A stretch of DNA of 7,349 nucleotides from JANXPZ01 sp034678345 (lineage in GTDB: Bacteria > Eisenbacteria > RBG-16-71-46): the NCBI GenBank assembly GCA_034678345.1, contig JAXDBZ010000158.1, positions 1-7,349 of the forward strand, read 5' to 3'. The position numbers were made by a program, and so were the translations under genes. The stretch's first letter is position 1, and each line of letters begins with the position of its first letter. Under the pieces are notes generated by a model that worked only from the letters and a program-made list of their open reading frames with translations, did no database searches and was not told where the DNA came from. This document shows, piece by piece, positions 1 to 6,009 of the stretch.

Positions 1-1866
1 GGTGACGCGGGCGCCGCGTTCGGCGGCCTGGCCGGCGGCCGGATCCTGCGCCAGCGCGCGCGGGCCCTCGCCCTCGAAGCGGGCGCGCAGGCCGTGCCCG
101 GCCAGCCGGCGCTCGGCTTCGCGGGCCGGCAGGAGCCTGAGGTCGGGCACGATGACCGGTGCGGGCGCGGGCGGGCGGGCCGCCACCTGGGTCGAGCCGC
201 TGCCGAGGGGCCCGTCGGGCAGGCGGCGCAGGTCGAGCAGGACCTCGCGGAAGACGGGGGCGGCGATCTCGCCGCCGTAGTAGTGCCGGCTGTGCGGCTC
301 GTCGATCACCACGATGCCAACCAGTCCCGGCTGCTCCACCGGGGCGAAGCCCACGAACGAGGACAGGTACATGCCCCGGCCGTAGGTGCGCGTGACGGGA
401 TCGAACTTCTGGGCGGTGCCGGTCTTGCCGGCCACCCGCAGGCTGGGGATGCGCGCGGCGCGGGCGGTGCCGCTGTCCACCACCGCGGTCAGCATCTCGC
501 GCAGGGTCGCGGTGGTGGCCGGGCTGAAGACGCGGTGCGCGGCCCGTGGGGTGGCGCGCCGCAACACGTTCCCGTCGGGGTCGCGGATCTCGCGCACGAG
601 CAGCGGCTCCATGAGCACGCCGCCGTTGGCGACGGCGGCGTAGGCGAGCGCCAGCTGCAGCGGCGTCACGGCGACCTCGTGCCCGATGGCGATCGTGGGG
701 CAGGAGCGGCCCGACCAGTGCTCGGGGCTGCGCAGCCGCCCCGGCGTCTCGCCGGGGAAGTCCACGCCGGTGAGGCTGCCGAAGCCCAGGGCGGTGGCGT
801 AGCGGTAGAGCCGCTGCGGCCCGACCAGCACGCCGAGCTTGCCCATGACGATGTTGCTCGAGTAGCGCACGGCGTCGCGGAAGGTGAAGCCGTCGTCGGC
901 GTGGCTGTCGCTGAAGCGGCAGTCGGGCGCCACCTGGACGCGGCCCCGCCCCGAGGCGAAGTACTGACCGGGGCGCGCCAGCTCCTCCTCCAGCGCCGTG
1001 CCGGCCACGACCATCTTGAACGTGGAACCGGGCTCGTACTGGTCGGTGAAGGGCCAGTTGCGCGCCCTGCCCGGCGGCAGGTGCGGCACGCAGACCGAGG
1101 CCATGATCTCGCCCGTGCGCGGGTCGAGGAACAGCGCGAAGCCGCGCACCGCGCGCAGCGAGTCCACGGCGCGGCGCAGGTGGTGCTCGACGATGCCCTG
1201 CAGGTCGGCGTCGAGCGTCAGCACGGCGACGTTGCCGTCGGTGGGGGCGCGGCGCAGCCCGCGCGGCAGGCCGACGGTCCGCCGGCTGCCGACCCGGAAG
1301 AGGGTGGACCAGCCCGGCCGGCCCCGCAGCTCCCCGTCGAGCTGCAGCTCGAGCCCGTCCACGCCCGTGTTGTCCAGGTCGGTCCGGCCGACGATCTCGC
1401 AGGCGGCCGCGCCCAGCGTGTAGTCGCGCTGCGTCTCCACCGACAGGTGGACGCCGCGCCAGTTGCGCCTGGCCACCTCCTCGCCCACGGCGGGAGGCAG
1501 GCGACGGGCCACCCAGACGAAGCGCGGGTGCGCGCGGAACTGGGCGTTCAGCCGGCGGGCGTCGAGGTGCAGCAGCTTCGCCAGGCCGCGGGCCACCGCC
1601 GCCGGATTCCGCATCTCGCGCGGCGCGGCCGAGACCGACACGGTCATCAGGTCGCGCGCCAGGGGCCGCCCGTGGCGGTCGAGGATCTCGCCGCGCACCG
1701 GGCGCACCAGCACGCGCTGCTCCTGGTTGAGCTCCGCGCGGCCGGCGTAGTGGGCGTGCTGCACGACCTGCAGCCAGCCCACGCGCAACCACAGGATCGC
1801 CAGGCCGAGAAAGAGACCGGCCGCAGCCACCAGCACCCGACTCCTGCGCATTTCCCTGTGGGCCAA
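1..1866 (-). CDS. ftsI: Septal peptidoglycan transpeptidase FtsI/PBP2B-type with PASTA domain (C-terminus cut off)
   Basis: Class B penicillin-binding protein that cross-links septal peptidoglycan with FtsW; anchored in the inner membrane with its catalytic domain outside. 622 residues are visible and the frame runs off the window without a stop. Numbered from TTG 1866: one N-terminal anchor (about 11-27); PVRGEILDRHGRPLA (56-70), the RGxxxDR signature of the pedestal/dimerisation domain; GVDGLELQLDGELRG (168-182); and the transpeptidase motifs, S281-T-F-K284 within EPGSTFKM (catalytic Ser281), S336-S-N338 and K481-T-G483 in KTGTAQK. A PASTA domain begins near 571 (VIVPDLRLLPAREAERRLAG) and continues through QDPAAGQAAERGARV to the edge. 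PASTA on FtsI-type PBPs is seen in Firmicutes SpoVD-like, Bacteroidetes and deltaproteobacterial-type proteins, not in E. coli FtsI. Four Cys (156, 259, 316, 389) fall in the exported part. ATG 1851 is the alternative start. It follows ftsL after a structured spacer. Confidence 0.95.
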   Translation of the reverse strand, partial: MAHREMRRSRVLVAAAGLFLGLAILWLRVGWLQVVQHAHYAGRAELNQEQRVLVRPVRGEILDRHGRPLARDLMTVSVSAAPREMRNPAAVARGLAKLLHLDARRLNAQFRAHPRFVWVARRLPPAVGEEVARRNWRGVHLSVETQRDYTLGAAACEIVGRTDLDNTGVDGLELQLDGELRGRPGWSTLFRVGSRRTVGLPRGLRRAPTDGNVAVLTLDADLQGIVEHHLRRAVDSLRAVRGFALFLDPRTGEIMASVCVPHLPPGRARNWPFTDQYEPGSTFKMVVAGTALEEELARPGQYFASGRGRVQVAPDCRFSDSHADDGFTFRDAVRYSSNIVMGKLGVLVGPQRLYRYATALGFGSLTGVDFPGETPGRLRSPEHWSGRSCPTIAIGHEVAVTPLQLALAYAAVANGGVLMEPLLVREIRDPDGNVLRRATPRAAHRVFSPATTATLREMLTAVVDSGTARAARIPSLRVAGKTGTAQKFDPVTRTYGRGMYLSSFVGFAPVEQPGLVGIVVIDEPHSRHYYGGEIAAPVFREVLLDLRRLPDGPLGSGSTQVAARPPAPAPVIVPDLRLLPAREAERRLAGHGLRARFEGEGPRALAQDPAAGQAAERGARVT

Positions 1867-1878
1867 CTCCTTCCCTCC
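1867..1878 (-). promoter_or_regulatory. Double Shine-Dalgarno of ftsI that decides its start
   Basis: The minus strand reads GGAGGGAAGGAG across 1878-1867, a near-perfect tandem ribosome binding site. GGAGG (1878-1874) is 7 bases from an in-frame TTG at 1866, ideal spacing. The in-frame ATG at 1851 is 15 bases from the second AAGGAG, which is too far, while AGGG at 1857-1854 is only 2 bases from it. Spacing therefore favours TTG; codon preference favours ATG. Confidence 0.65.
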
Positions 1879-1891
1879 GTGGAACGGCGGT

Positions 1892-1945
1892 TCACGCAGA
1901 CCGCCGGGCCTCCACAAGCGCGGTGCGGTGGTGCGGCCGGTCCAT
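1892..1945 (-). CDS. Possible 17-codon leader ORF before ftsI
   Basis: ATG at 1945 lies in the loop of hairpin 1 and the reading frame MDRPHHRTALVEARRSA ends at TGA 1894-1892, inside the loop of hairpin 2. An AGGAG sits at 1961-1957, 11 bases before the ATG, slightly long but usable. The stop is 25 bases upstream of the TTG candidate start of ftsI, close enough for reinitiation or for a ribosome to melt hairpin 2. The frame is also open back to 2377 by GC bias, so an ORF of this length is weak evidence alone. Confidence 0.2.
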   Translation of the reverse strand: MDRPHHRTALVEARRSA

Positions 1946-1971
1946 GGGGCCGGCCACTCCTATGGCGACTG

Positions 1972-2409
1972 TCAGTTCGTGCGATCGCGGCCGCGGGCCG
2001 TGGCTTCCGGCACGAGGACGCGGGAGACCCTTTCCGCCCACGCCAGCGTCGGACGGGGATCCCGCCCCGCCCGATGGTCCGCCGCCGCCAGGTACTCCGG
2101 CGGCAGCTGGACCACCTGCTCGTCGTCGGCTGGAACCAGCCCCAGCAGCCCTGCCTGCGGGGCGAGGTTCGCGAGGGTGGTACGGCGGTCCAGTTCGGCC
2201 TGCAGGTACTCGAGCCGCGCCTGCGCCTGCTGGACCTCCGTGCGGTTGCGGGCGAGGTCGAAGCAGAGCTCCGCCATGCGCGAGCTCTGCCACACCTCGA
2301 CCAGGAGCATCCCGACCACGGCCAGAGCGATCCCCCACCACTCGGGCCGCAGCGCGCGCCGTTCGGGGACGCGCCACCTTGCCGCTGATCGACGAACGTC
2401 CGTGTTCAT
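1972..2409 (-). CDS. ftsL: Cell division protein FtsL
   Basis: Bitopic inner-membrane divisome protein that, with its FtsB/DivIC-type partner, scaffolds and activates FtsW-FtsI at the septum. FtsL is poorly conserved in sequence, so the call rests on position between rsmH and ftsI plus architecture. Residues 1-23 are a basic cytoplasmic tail; WWGIALAVVGMLLVEVW (24-40) is the single membrane span; a heptad-like coiled coil covers about 43-80 (NRTEVQQAQARLEYLQAEL at 55-73); then comes the FtsL/DivIC-like end APQAGLLGLVPADDEQVVQL (83-102). A further tail of about 42 mostly charged residues follows, longer than usual; total 145. ATG 2409 overlaps the rsmH stop (ATGA) and has GGAG at 2422-2419 (9-base spacing). 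The same frame stays open upstream to 2673 through rsmH, but that extension is antisense-like GC noise and lacks sense. Confidence 0.87.
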   Translation of the reverse strand: MNTDVRRSAARWRVPERRALRPEWWGIALAVVGMLLVEVWQSSRMAELCFDLARNRTEVQQAQARLEYLQAELDRRTTLANLAPQAGLLGLVPADDEQVVQLPPEYLAAADHRAGRDPRPTLAWAERVSRVLVPEATARGRDRTN

Positions 2410-3335
2410 GCTCCGACTCTCCGGAAGGCGCGGAGCCGGGCGCTGCGCGCCCGCGGGTTCCGTGCCGTCTCGGCAGGCGAGGGCGTCACCACCCTCCGTG
2501 TGAGCTCCTCCCACGGCCTCTCGGGAGGCCGCGCCCCGGGTATCTCCGGCAGCCGCCGCGCGAACCGTGTACCGACCGGGCCGCGCAGCGCCCGCTTGAT
2601 CCTTCGATCCTCGCCGGAGTGGTAGGCCAGCGTGACCACCACCCCGCCCGGAGCCATCCGCTCCGGCAACCACTCCAGCGCCGCGTCCAGGTCCGCGGCC
2701 TCGCCGTTCACCCAGATGCGCAGCGCCTGGAACACCTGCGCGTACCGCCGCGGGTGGGGGCTCCCGCCGGACGCGCGGTCGATCGCCTCCCGCAGCGCCC
2801 GGGTGGTCGCCAGGCCACCCTGCCGGGCCTCGGTGACCAGGGCCCGCGCGAGTGCCCGGGCCCCAGTCACGTCACCGTGCTCTCGCAGCACGGCGCCCAG
2901 CTCCTCCTCCTCCACCTGCCGCAGCCGCTCCGCGCACGTCCCGCCGCGCGAGGGATCCATCCGTAGATCGAGCGGCCCGTCCTGTGTGAAGCTCATCCCC
3001 CTCGCCGCGTCGTCGATCTGCCTCGACGACAGGCCGAGGTCGAACAGAGCTCCAACCAACCTCTCGCCTCCGGCCGCGGTCAGCGCGTCCGGCACCTCCC
3101 GGAACGTCGCGTGGGCGAGGCGCACGCGCGTCCCGAATCTCGTCAGCCGCCGGGCGGCTTCCGCCAGCGCGGCGGGATCGCGGTCGCAACCGAGCAGCCG
3201 CGCGCCGGACTCGGCGTCGAGCAGCGCTTCGGCGTGACCGCCGTCCCCCAGCGTCGCGTCCAGGTAGAGCCCGGGGCCGTTGCGCAGCCAGCCCAGGGTC
3301 TCGGCGAGCAGGACCGGCTCATGACGCGTACTCAC
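2406..3335 (-). CDS. rsmH: 16S rRNA (cytosine(1402)-N(4))-methyltransferase RsmH (MraW)
   Basis: S-adenosylmethionine-dependent enzyme that methylates N4 of C1402 in the decoding centre of 16S rRNA; a standard dcw-cluster member. The 309-residue length is typical. Family motifs in order: HEPVLL (5-10), the SAM loop DATLGDGGHAEALL (26-39), GCDRDP (49-54), FDLGLSSRQIDDAARGMSF (98-116) then DGPLDLRMDP (119-128), YAQVFQALRIWVN (198-210), YHSGEDRRIK (238-247) and the C-terminal NPRARSARLRAFRR (293-306). Small departures are Gly241 where HSLEDR is usual, and VNGEAADL in place of VNdEL. Start is GTG at 3335, four codons before HEPVLL; no strong Shine-Dalgarno precedes it, so translation is probably coupled to the overlapping STAS gene (17 bases). 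Its TGA overlaps the ftsL ATG as ATGA. Confidence 0.96.
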   Translation of the reverse strand: MSTRHEPVLLAETLGWLRNGPGLYLDATLGDGGHAEALLDAESGARLLGCDRDPAALAEAARRLTRFGTRVRLAHATFREVPDALTAAGGERLVGALFDLGLSSRQIDDAARGMSFTQDGPLDLRMDPSRGGTCAERLRQVEEEELGAVLREHGDVTGARALARALVTEARQGGLATTRALREAIDRASGGSPHPRRYAQVFQALRIWVNGEAADLDAALEWLPERMAPGGVVVTLAYHSGEDRRIKRALRGPVGTRFARRLPEIPGARPPERPWEELTRRVVTPSPAETARNPRARSARLRAFRRVGA

Positions 3336-3774
3336 GGCCCGACACGGTCCCGGCCGGGGCCGCCAGCAGATCCGCCGCCGAGGGCCAGCAGCGCAGGCGC
3401 GCCTCGCACCCGGCGAGGCGGAACAGGTCGCGCAGGTAGGCCGACAGCCCGCAGACCACGGCGCCGCCCGCGCGGCTCTCGAAGCGGTCGAGGGCCTCCG
3501 CCAGCAGCGGCACCGCGCGGTAGTCGATGTGGCGCACCTGCGCGCAGTCGAGCAGCAGCTGCTCGATGCCGCGCTCGCCCAGCTCGTCCAGCGTGCGGCC
3601 GAGGCGCAGCACGGCGATGCGGTCGAGCCAGCCGCGCAGGGCGAGGTGGACGACGCGGCCCGCGGCGCGTTCGCGCAGCTCGATGCGGGCCGAGGCCCCG
3701 TGCCGGCCGGCGCTCAGCTCGAGGTTGAGCGCCACGGCGATCCGCTGCTCGTCGCCCTGCGGTCGCGCGACCAT
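3319..3774 (-). CDS. STAS-domain protein (anti-sigma antagonist-like), inserted in dcw cluster
   Basis: Predicted small cytosolic protein of 151 residues with one STAS domain at about 39-138. Visible fold landmarks: GRVVHLALRGWLD (39-51, first strands and loop), an amphipathic helix to about 69, LLLDCAQVRHIDYRAVPLLA (73-92, the core strand, acidic loop and helix), GGAVVCGLSAYLRDLFRLAG (103-122) and a closing WPSAADLL (130-137). STAS proteins such as SpoIIAA act by binding a partner, often an anti-sigma kinase, and are switched by phosphorylation of Ser in the DSSG loop. Here that loop reads DYRA (84-87), with no Ser or Thr at the usual site, so kinase control of that type is unlikely. About 38 N-terminal residues precede the domain. 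Start ATG 3774 has AGGGA at 3786-3782 (7-base spacing). It lies 3 bases after mraZ and overlaps rsmH by 17 bases, so it is co-transcribed with division genes. The partner is unknown; a sigma-factor, polarity/division or MlaB-like lipid-transport role are all possible. Confidence 0.8.
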   Translation of the reverse strand: MVARPQGDEQRIAVALNLELSAGRHGASARIELRERAAGRVVHLALRGWLDRIAVLRLGRTLDELGERGIEQLLLDCAQVRHIDYRAVPLLAEALDRFESRAGGAVVCGLSAYLRDLFRLAGCEARLRCWPSAADLLAAPAGTVSGREYAS

Positions 3775-3777
3775 GGT

Positions 3778-4227
3778 TCAGTCCCTGAGCTTCGAGGTCT
3801 CGAGGCGGGCGAGCGCGTCGTCGGACAGCACGGCCTTCTTCTGGTCGTACGTCGAAGCGCTCCAGATCGCGATGTAGCCGATGACCCCGCGCAGTACGAC
3901 ATCCGTGCCGAGACCTGCGCGGTCCTGCAGCGACGATGGGATCGTGATCCTTCCCTGGGCGTCCACCGTCACCCAACAGGCGTCCTCGAGGAACTTGAAC
4001 ACGAAGTCACGGTCCTCGCGGTCGCCCTTCAGCAGCCGGCTCAGCTTCTCCTCCATCGTGTGCCAGTCCTCGACGGAGTAGAGCTGCAGGCAGCGCTCGC
4101 TGCCGTACTTCAGGAAGAAACGGTCGTGGGTCTTCTTCGACGAGGAGTCGCGGCGCAGCGAGACGGGAATGCTCAGACGCCGCTTCGCGTCGAGCTTGCC
4201 TCTCTCGGTACCGTAGAACGCCGCCAT
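3778..4227 (-). CDS. mraZ: Transcriptional regulator MraZ
   Basis: DNA-binding regulator heading the division/cell wall cluster; family members form ring-shaped oligomers with an AbrB-like (SpoVT/AbrB swapped-hairpin) fold and repress their own operon. The protein is 149 residues, the usual size, with the two expected repeats: YGTERGKLDAKRRLSIPVSL (5-24) and VTVDAQGRITIP (86-97) followed by SSLQDRAGL (98-106). The second repeat has the canonical DxxGR; in the first, Gly is replaced (DAKRR, 13-17). The ATG at 4227 was chosen because family homology starts there and AAGGGA lies 7 bases upstream. A longer in-frame reading from ATG 4329 would overlap the predicted -35 box and adds 34 residues unlike MraZ. 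The stop is 3 bases before the STAS gene. It is probably autoregulated through the phased GG repeats in its leader. Confidence 0.93.
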   Translation of the reverse strand: MAAFYGTERGKLDAKRRLSIPVSLRRDSSSKKTHDRFFLKYGSERCLQLYSVEDWHTMEEKLSRLLKGDREDRDFVFKFLEDACWVTVDAQGRITIPSSLQDRAGLGTDVVLRGVIGYIAIWSASTYDQKKAVLSDDALARLETSKLRD

Positions 4228-4255
4228 CTCCCGGTCCCTTCGTTTGCCTCGTGCT

Positions 4256-4290
4256 CGCCATTCGATGCCGCGTGACACCTCTTCATCCCA
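4256..4290 (-). promoter_or_regulatory. Candidate MraZ operator (10-bp phased GG repeats)
   Basis: On the minus strand TGGGA starts at 4290, and GG dinucleotides recur at 4289, 4279, 4269 and 4259, an exact 10-base period (TGGGA, AGGTG, CGGCA, TGGCG). MraZ in other bacteria is known to bind several TGGGN elements separated by 5-base spacers just downstream of its own promoter. Period and position fit; only the first element matches the consensus fully, so this is a degenerate candidate for autorepression of the dcw operon. Confidence 0.4.
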
Positions 4291-4300
4291 CGACTGGCGC

Positions 4301-4329
4301 AGAGTAGGTGTCGCTGGCATCGAAGTCAA
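4301..4329 (-). promoter_or_regulatory. Predicted sigma70-type promoter of the mraZ/dcw operon
   Basis: Reading the minus strand, TTGACT (4329-4324, five of six bases of the -35 consensus) is followed after exactly 17 bases by TACTCT (4306-4301), which keeps the T, A and final T of the -10 box. The stretch just upstream (about 4341-4325) is AT-rich, containing ATAAATTCTTTT, and stands out sharply in this GC-rich window, as a promoter or UP-like element would. Transcription would begin near 4294, giving mraZ a leader of about 65-70 bases. The prediction is from pattern only. Confidence 0.6.
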
Positions 4330-4389
4330 AAGAATTTATCGCCCGAGACGCATCTTCCTGGCCGCGTCCGACTGCACAGACGTGCACGT

Positions 4390-6009
4390 TCAGAAAGAAC
4401 GGGCTGTCGCCTCGGACTGCCTCGCGATGGAGTCGGCCACCGCCCAGTCCACCCGGTAGAGGGTGTAGTAGGCCGGCGTCGGCCGCGCGATGCCCAGGTT
4501 GGGCACGCTGGCGAGACGCAGCGGCCGGAGCGCCGGTGCGAAGCGGCTGCGCTGCCGCAGGTCGTCGGGCCGCGGTCCGCGATCCACGATGTAGGCGGGA
4601 CGGGCGAAGGCGGCGAAGTCGAACTGGGCGACGGCCTCCTCCGGCGACTCGCGCAGCAGGAAGGGCACCATCTGCGGCGTGACGAGGCCGCCGAGGTCGA
4701 GGATGGGCCGGCGGCCGAAGTAGCCGAGCGCGCCGATGTCGGGGGTCGCGACCATGCTGCCCGGCGGCGTGTGCCGCTCGAGCCACCGCCCCATCGGGAT
4801 CAGGCTCGCCTGCAGGCCGGCGCTGAACGACCGCACCTGCGGCAGCACGGCGCCGCGGTACACGGCGAGGTTCTGGGCGAGCACCAGCGCCGCCAGCGCC
4901 GTGGCCAGCACCACCGTGCGGCGCGACGCGCGGGGTGTCGGCGCATGGGCCGCGTCCACCGGCGCGCCCGCCGGCGCCGCCAGGCTCCAGCACTCCCCCG
5001 CCCGCCACGCCAGCCAGCTCAGCACCGGCAGGAGCGGCAGCAGGTAGCGCGAGAGCACCGGTACGCCGCGGGCCACGTAGAGCAGCGGCACGGCGACGAT
5101 CCAGACCCACGGCAGCAGGCGCTGCGCCCGCTGCGTCGTCGGGCGCCACGTCCACACCGACCGCCGGCCGATCACCAGCGCCGCCACCAGCACCGCGGCC
5201 ATGATGCCGTCGGTGGCGCCGACGATGCGCACCTGCCGCCACAGGTTCTCGAGGTGCGCCACGAGCCCGACGGGCCCCGCCGCCTTGGCCACCAGCGTCT
5301 GCGGCAGGAAGGAACCGAAGTAGAACCCGGCGAACAGCAGCCAGGAGCCGTAGATGAGCAGCGGCGGCAGCGCGCCGAACACCAGCCGCCGCAGGCCGGC
5401 GCGGCCGTCGGCGTCCACGAGCAGGAACGCGCCCCAGAGCACGAGCAGCAGCGCCGCCTCGGGCCGCGCCAGCGCCGCCAGCGCCCACAGCGCCCCGGTC
5501 CGCACCGGCCGCGCGCCCCACTCCTTGCCCTCGGTGAAGGCCACGAAGCCCGCCAGCGTGAGCGCCACCACGAGCGGCGTCTCCATGCCCGACAGCGACC
5601 AGCGCAGCATCCAGGCGTGCCCCGCCCACGCCACCGTGGCCGCCGCCCGCACCGCCGGCGTCTTCAGGTTGCGCCGCATGAGCTGCAGGAAGAGCACGAC
5701 CGACCACAGCGTGGCGAGCGCCCCGAGCACGCGCGCCGTCTGCAGCCCGTCGAAGCCGAGCGCGATGCCGTCGGCCAGCAGCGTGACCCACAGCGGGCTG
5801 GTGCAGCCGTAGACGCGCTCGCCGGGATTGAAGACGAGGCCGCGGCCCTCGGCGAGGTTCCGCGCGTACTGCAGGTGGATGAAGGTGTCGTCGGTCACGT
5901 AGTCCTGCAGCGGCCACATGAGCGCGGCGGCGAGCAGCAGGCCCGCGACGAGCCCCGCCCGCTCGACCCGCGACAGCGGTCCGACCCGGCCGAAGACGGT
6001 GAAGATCAC
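4390..6009 (-). CDS. GT-C family polytopic membrane glycosyltransferase, AftB-like
   Basis: Integral membrane protein of 539 residues with about ten to twelve hydrophobic segments (first at roughly 18-34) and a C-terminal, probably extracytoplasmic, domain after about residue 410. GT-C enzymes transfer sugars from polyprenyl-phosphate donors outside the membrane. The first external loop holds the hallmark acidic pair D40-D41 in TDDTFIHLQYARNLAEGRGL (39-58), then NPGERVYGCTSPLW (61-74). This closely resembles the pattern recalled for the mycobacterial arabinofuranosyltransferase AftB group and its many relatives. Other family landmarks are SGMETP (140-145), ARPEA (181-185), FGSFLPQTLVAKA (231-243), a later SRYLLPLLPVL segment, and DIGALGYFG (424-432) followed by PILDLGGL. 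Start is GTG at 6009, four-base overlapping the preceding gene's stop, with a GAAGGGGG Shine-Dalgarno at 6023-6016. Paired with the GT4 gene it probably builds or decorates a surface polysaccharide or glycolipid; donor and product are unknown. No intrinsic terminator follows. Confidence 0.85.
   Translation of the reverse strand: MIFTVFGRVGPLSRVERAGLVAGLLLAAALMWPLQDYVTDDTFIHLQYARNLAEGRGLVFNPGERVYGCTSPLWVTLLADGIALGFDGLQTARVLGALATLWSVVLFLQLMRRNLKTPAVRAAATVAWAGHAWMLRWSLSGMETPLVVALTLAGFVAFTEGKEWGARPVRTGALWALAALARPEAALLLVLWGAFLLVDADGRAGLRRLVFGALPPLLIYGSWLLFAGFYFGSFLPQTLVAKAAGPVGLVAHLENLWRQVRIVGATDGIMAAVLVAALVIGRRSVWTWRPTTQRAQRLLPWVWIVAVPLLYVARGVPVLSRYLLPLLPVLSWLAWRAGECWSLAAPAGAPVDAAHAPTPRASRRTVVLATALAALVLAQNLAVYRGAVLPQVRSFSAGLQASLIPMGRWLERHTPPGSMVATPDIGALGYFGRRPILDLGGLVTPQMVPFLLRESPEEAVAQFDFAAFARPAYIVDRGPRPDDLRQRSRFAPALRPLRLASVPNLGIARPTPAYYTLYRVDWAVADSIARQSEATARSF

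Larger units (their letters stand above)
1852..1971 (-). promoter_or_regulatory. Structured ftsL-ftsI spacer (two hairpins and a mini-ORF)
   Basis: Unlike the other dcw junctions here, ftsL and ftsI are separated by 120 bases (to the ATG at 1851). Two inverted repeats are visible. Hairpin 1: GGCCGG (1955-1950) pairs with CCGGCC (1940-1935) around a 9-base loop. Hairpin 2: GTGGAG (1915-1910) with TTCCAC (1884-1879, one G-U pair) and CGGCGGT (1906-1900) with ACCGCCG (1891-1885), an 8-base loop and a 3-base bulge. Neither is followed by a T-run, so they are not intrinsic terminators. Hairpin 2 ends directly against the ftsI Shine-Dalgarno. A regulatory or mRNA-processing role is inference. Confidence 0.45.

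Noticed and set aside
1935..1955. GGCCGG hairpin as an intrinsic terminator between ftsL and ftsI
   Set aside because: The stem is only 6 bp and no T-run follows; ftsI belongs with the operon, so termination here is not supported.
94..2388. A 764-codon open frame on the plus strand opposite ftsI and ftsL
   Set aside because: It lies antisense to clear ftsI catalytic motifs, its translation is low-complexity (Ala, Gly, Arg, His, Gln) with no recognisable domain, and long antisense frames are expected at this GC content.
3332..3976. 214-codon minus-strand frame overlapping the STAS gene
   Set aside because: It is an alternative frame of the same strand, Arg/Ala/Gly-rich, without a domain, crossing the mraZ-STAS boundary; the STAS frame shows a clear fold pattern.
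4228..4329. 34-residue N-terminal extension of MraZ from ATG 4329
   Set aside because: It does not resemble MraZ, has no good ribosome binding site, and its ATG coincides with the predicted -35 box. ATG 4227 fits family and spacing.
4373..4389. Inverted repeats after the GT-C stop (ACGTGCACGT palindrome; TGCAC/GTGCA stem)
   Set aside because: Considered as a terminator or regulator site. The stem is only 5 bp with no T-run, and the palindrome has no recognised meaning, so it is left unannotated.
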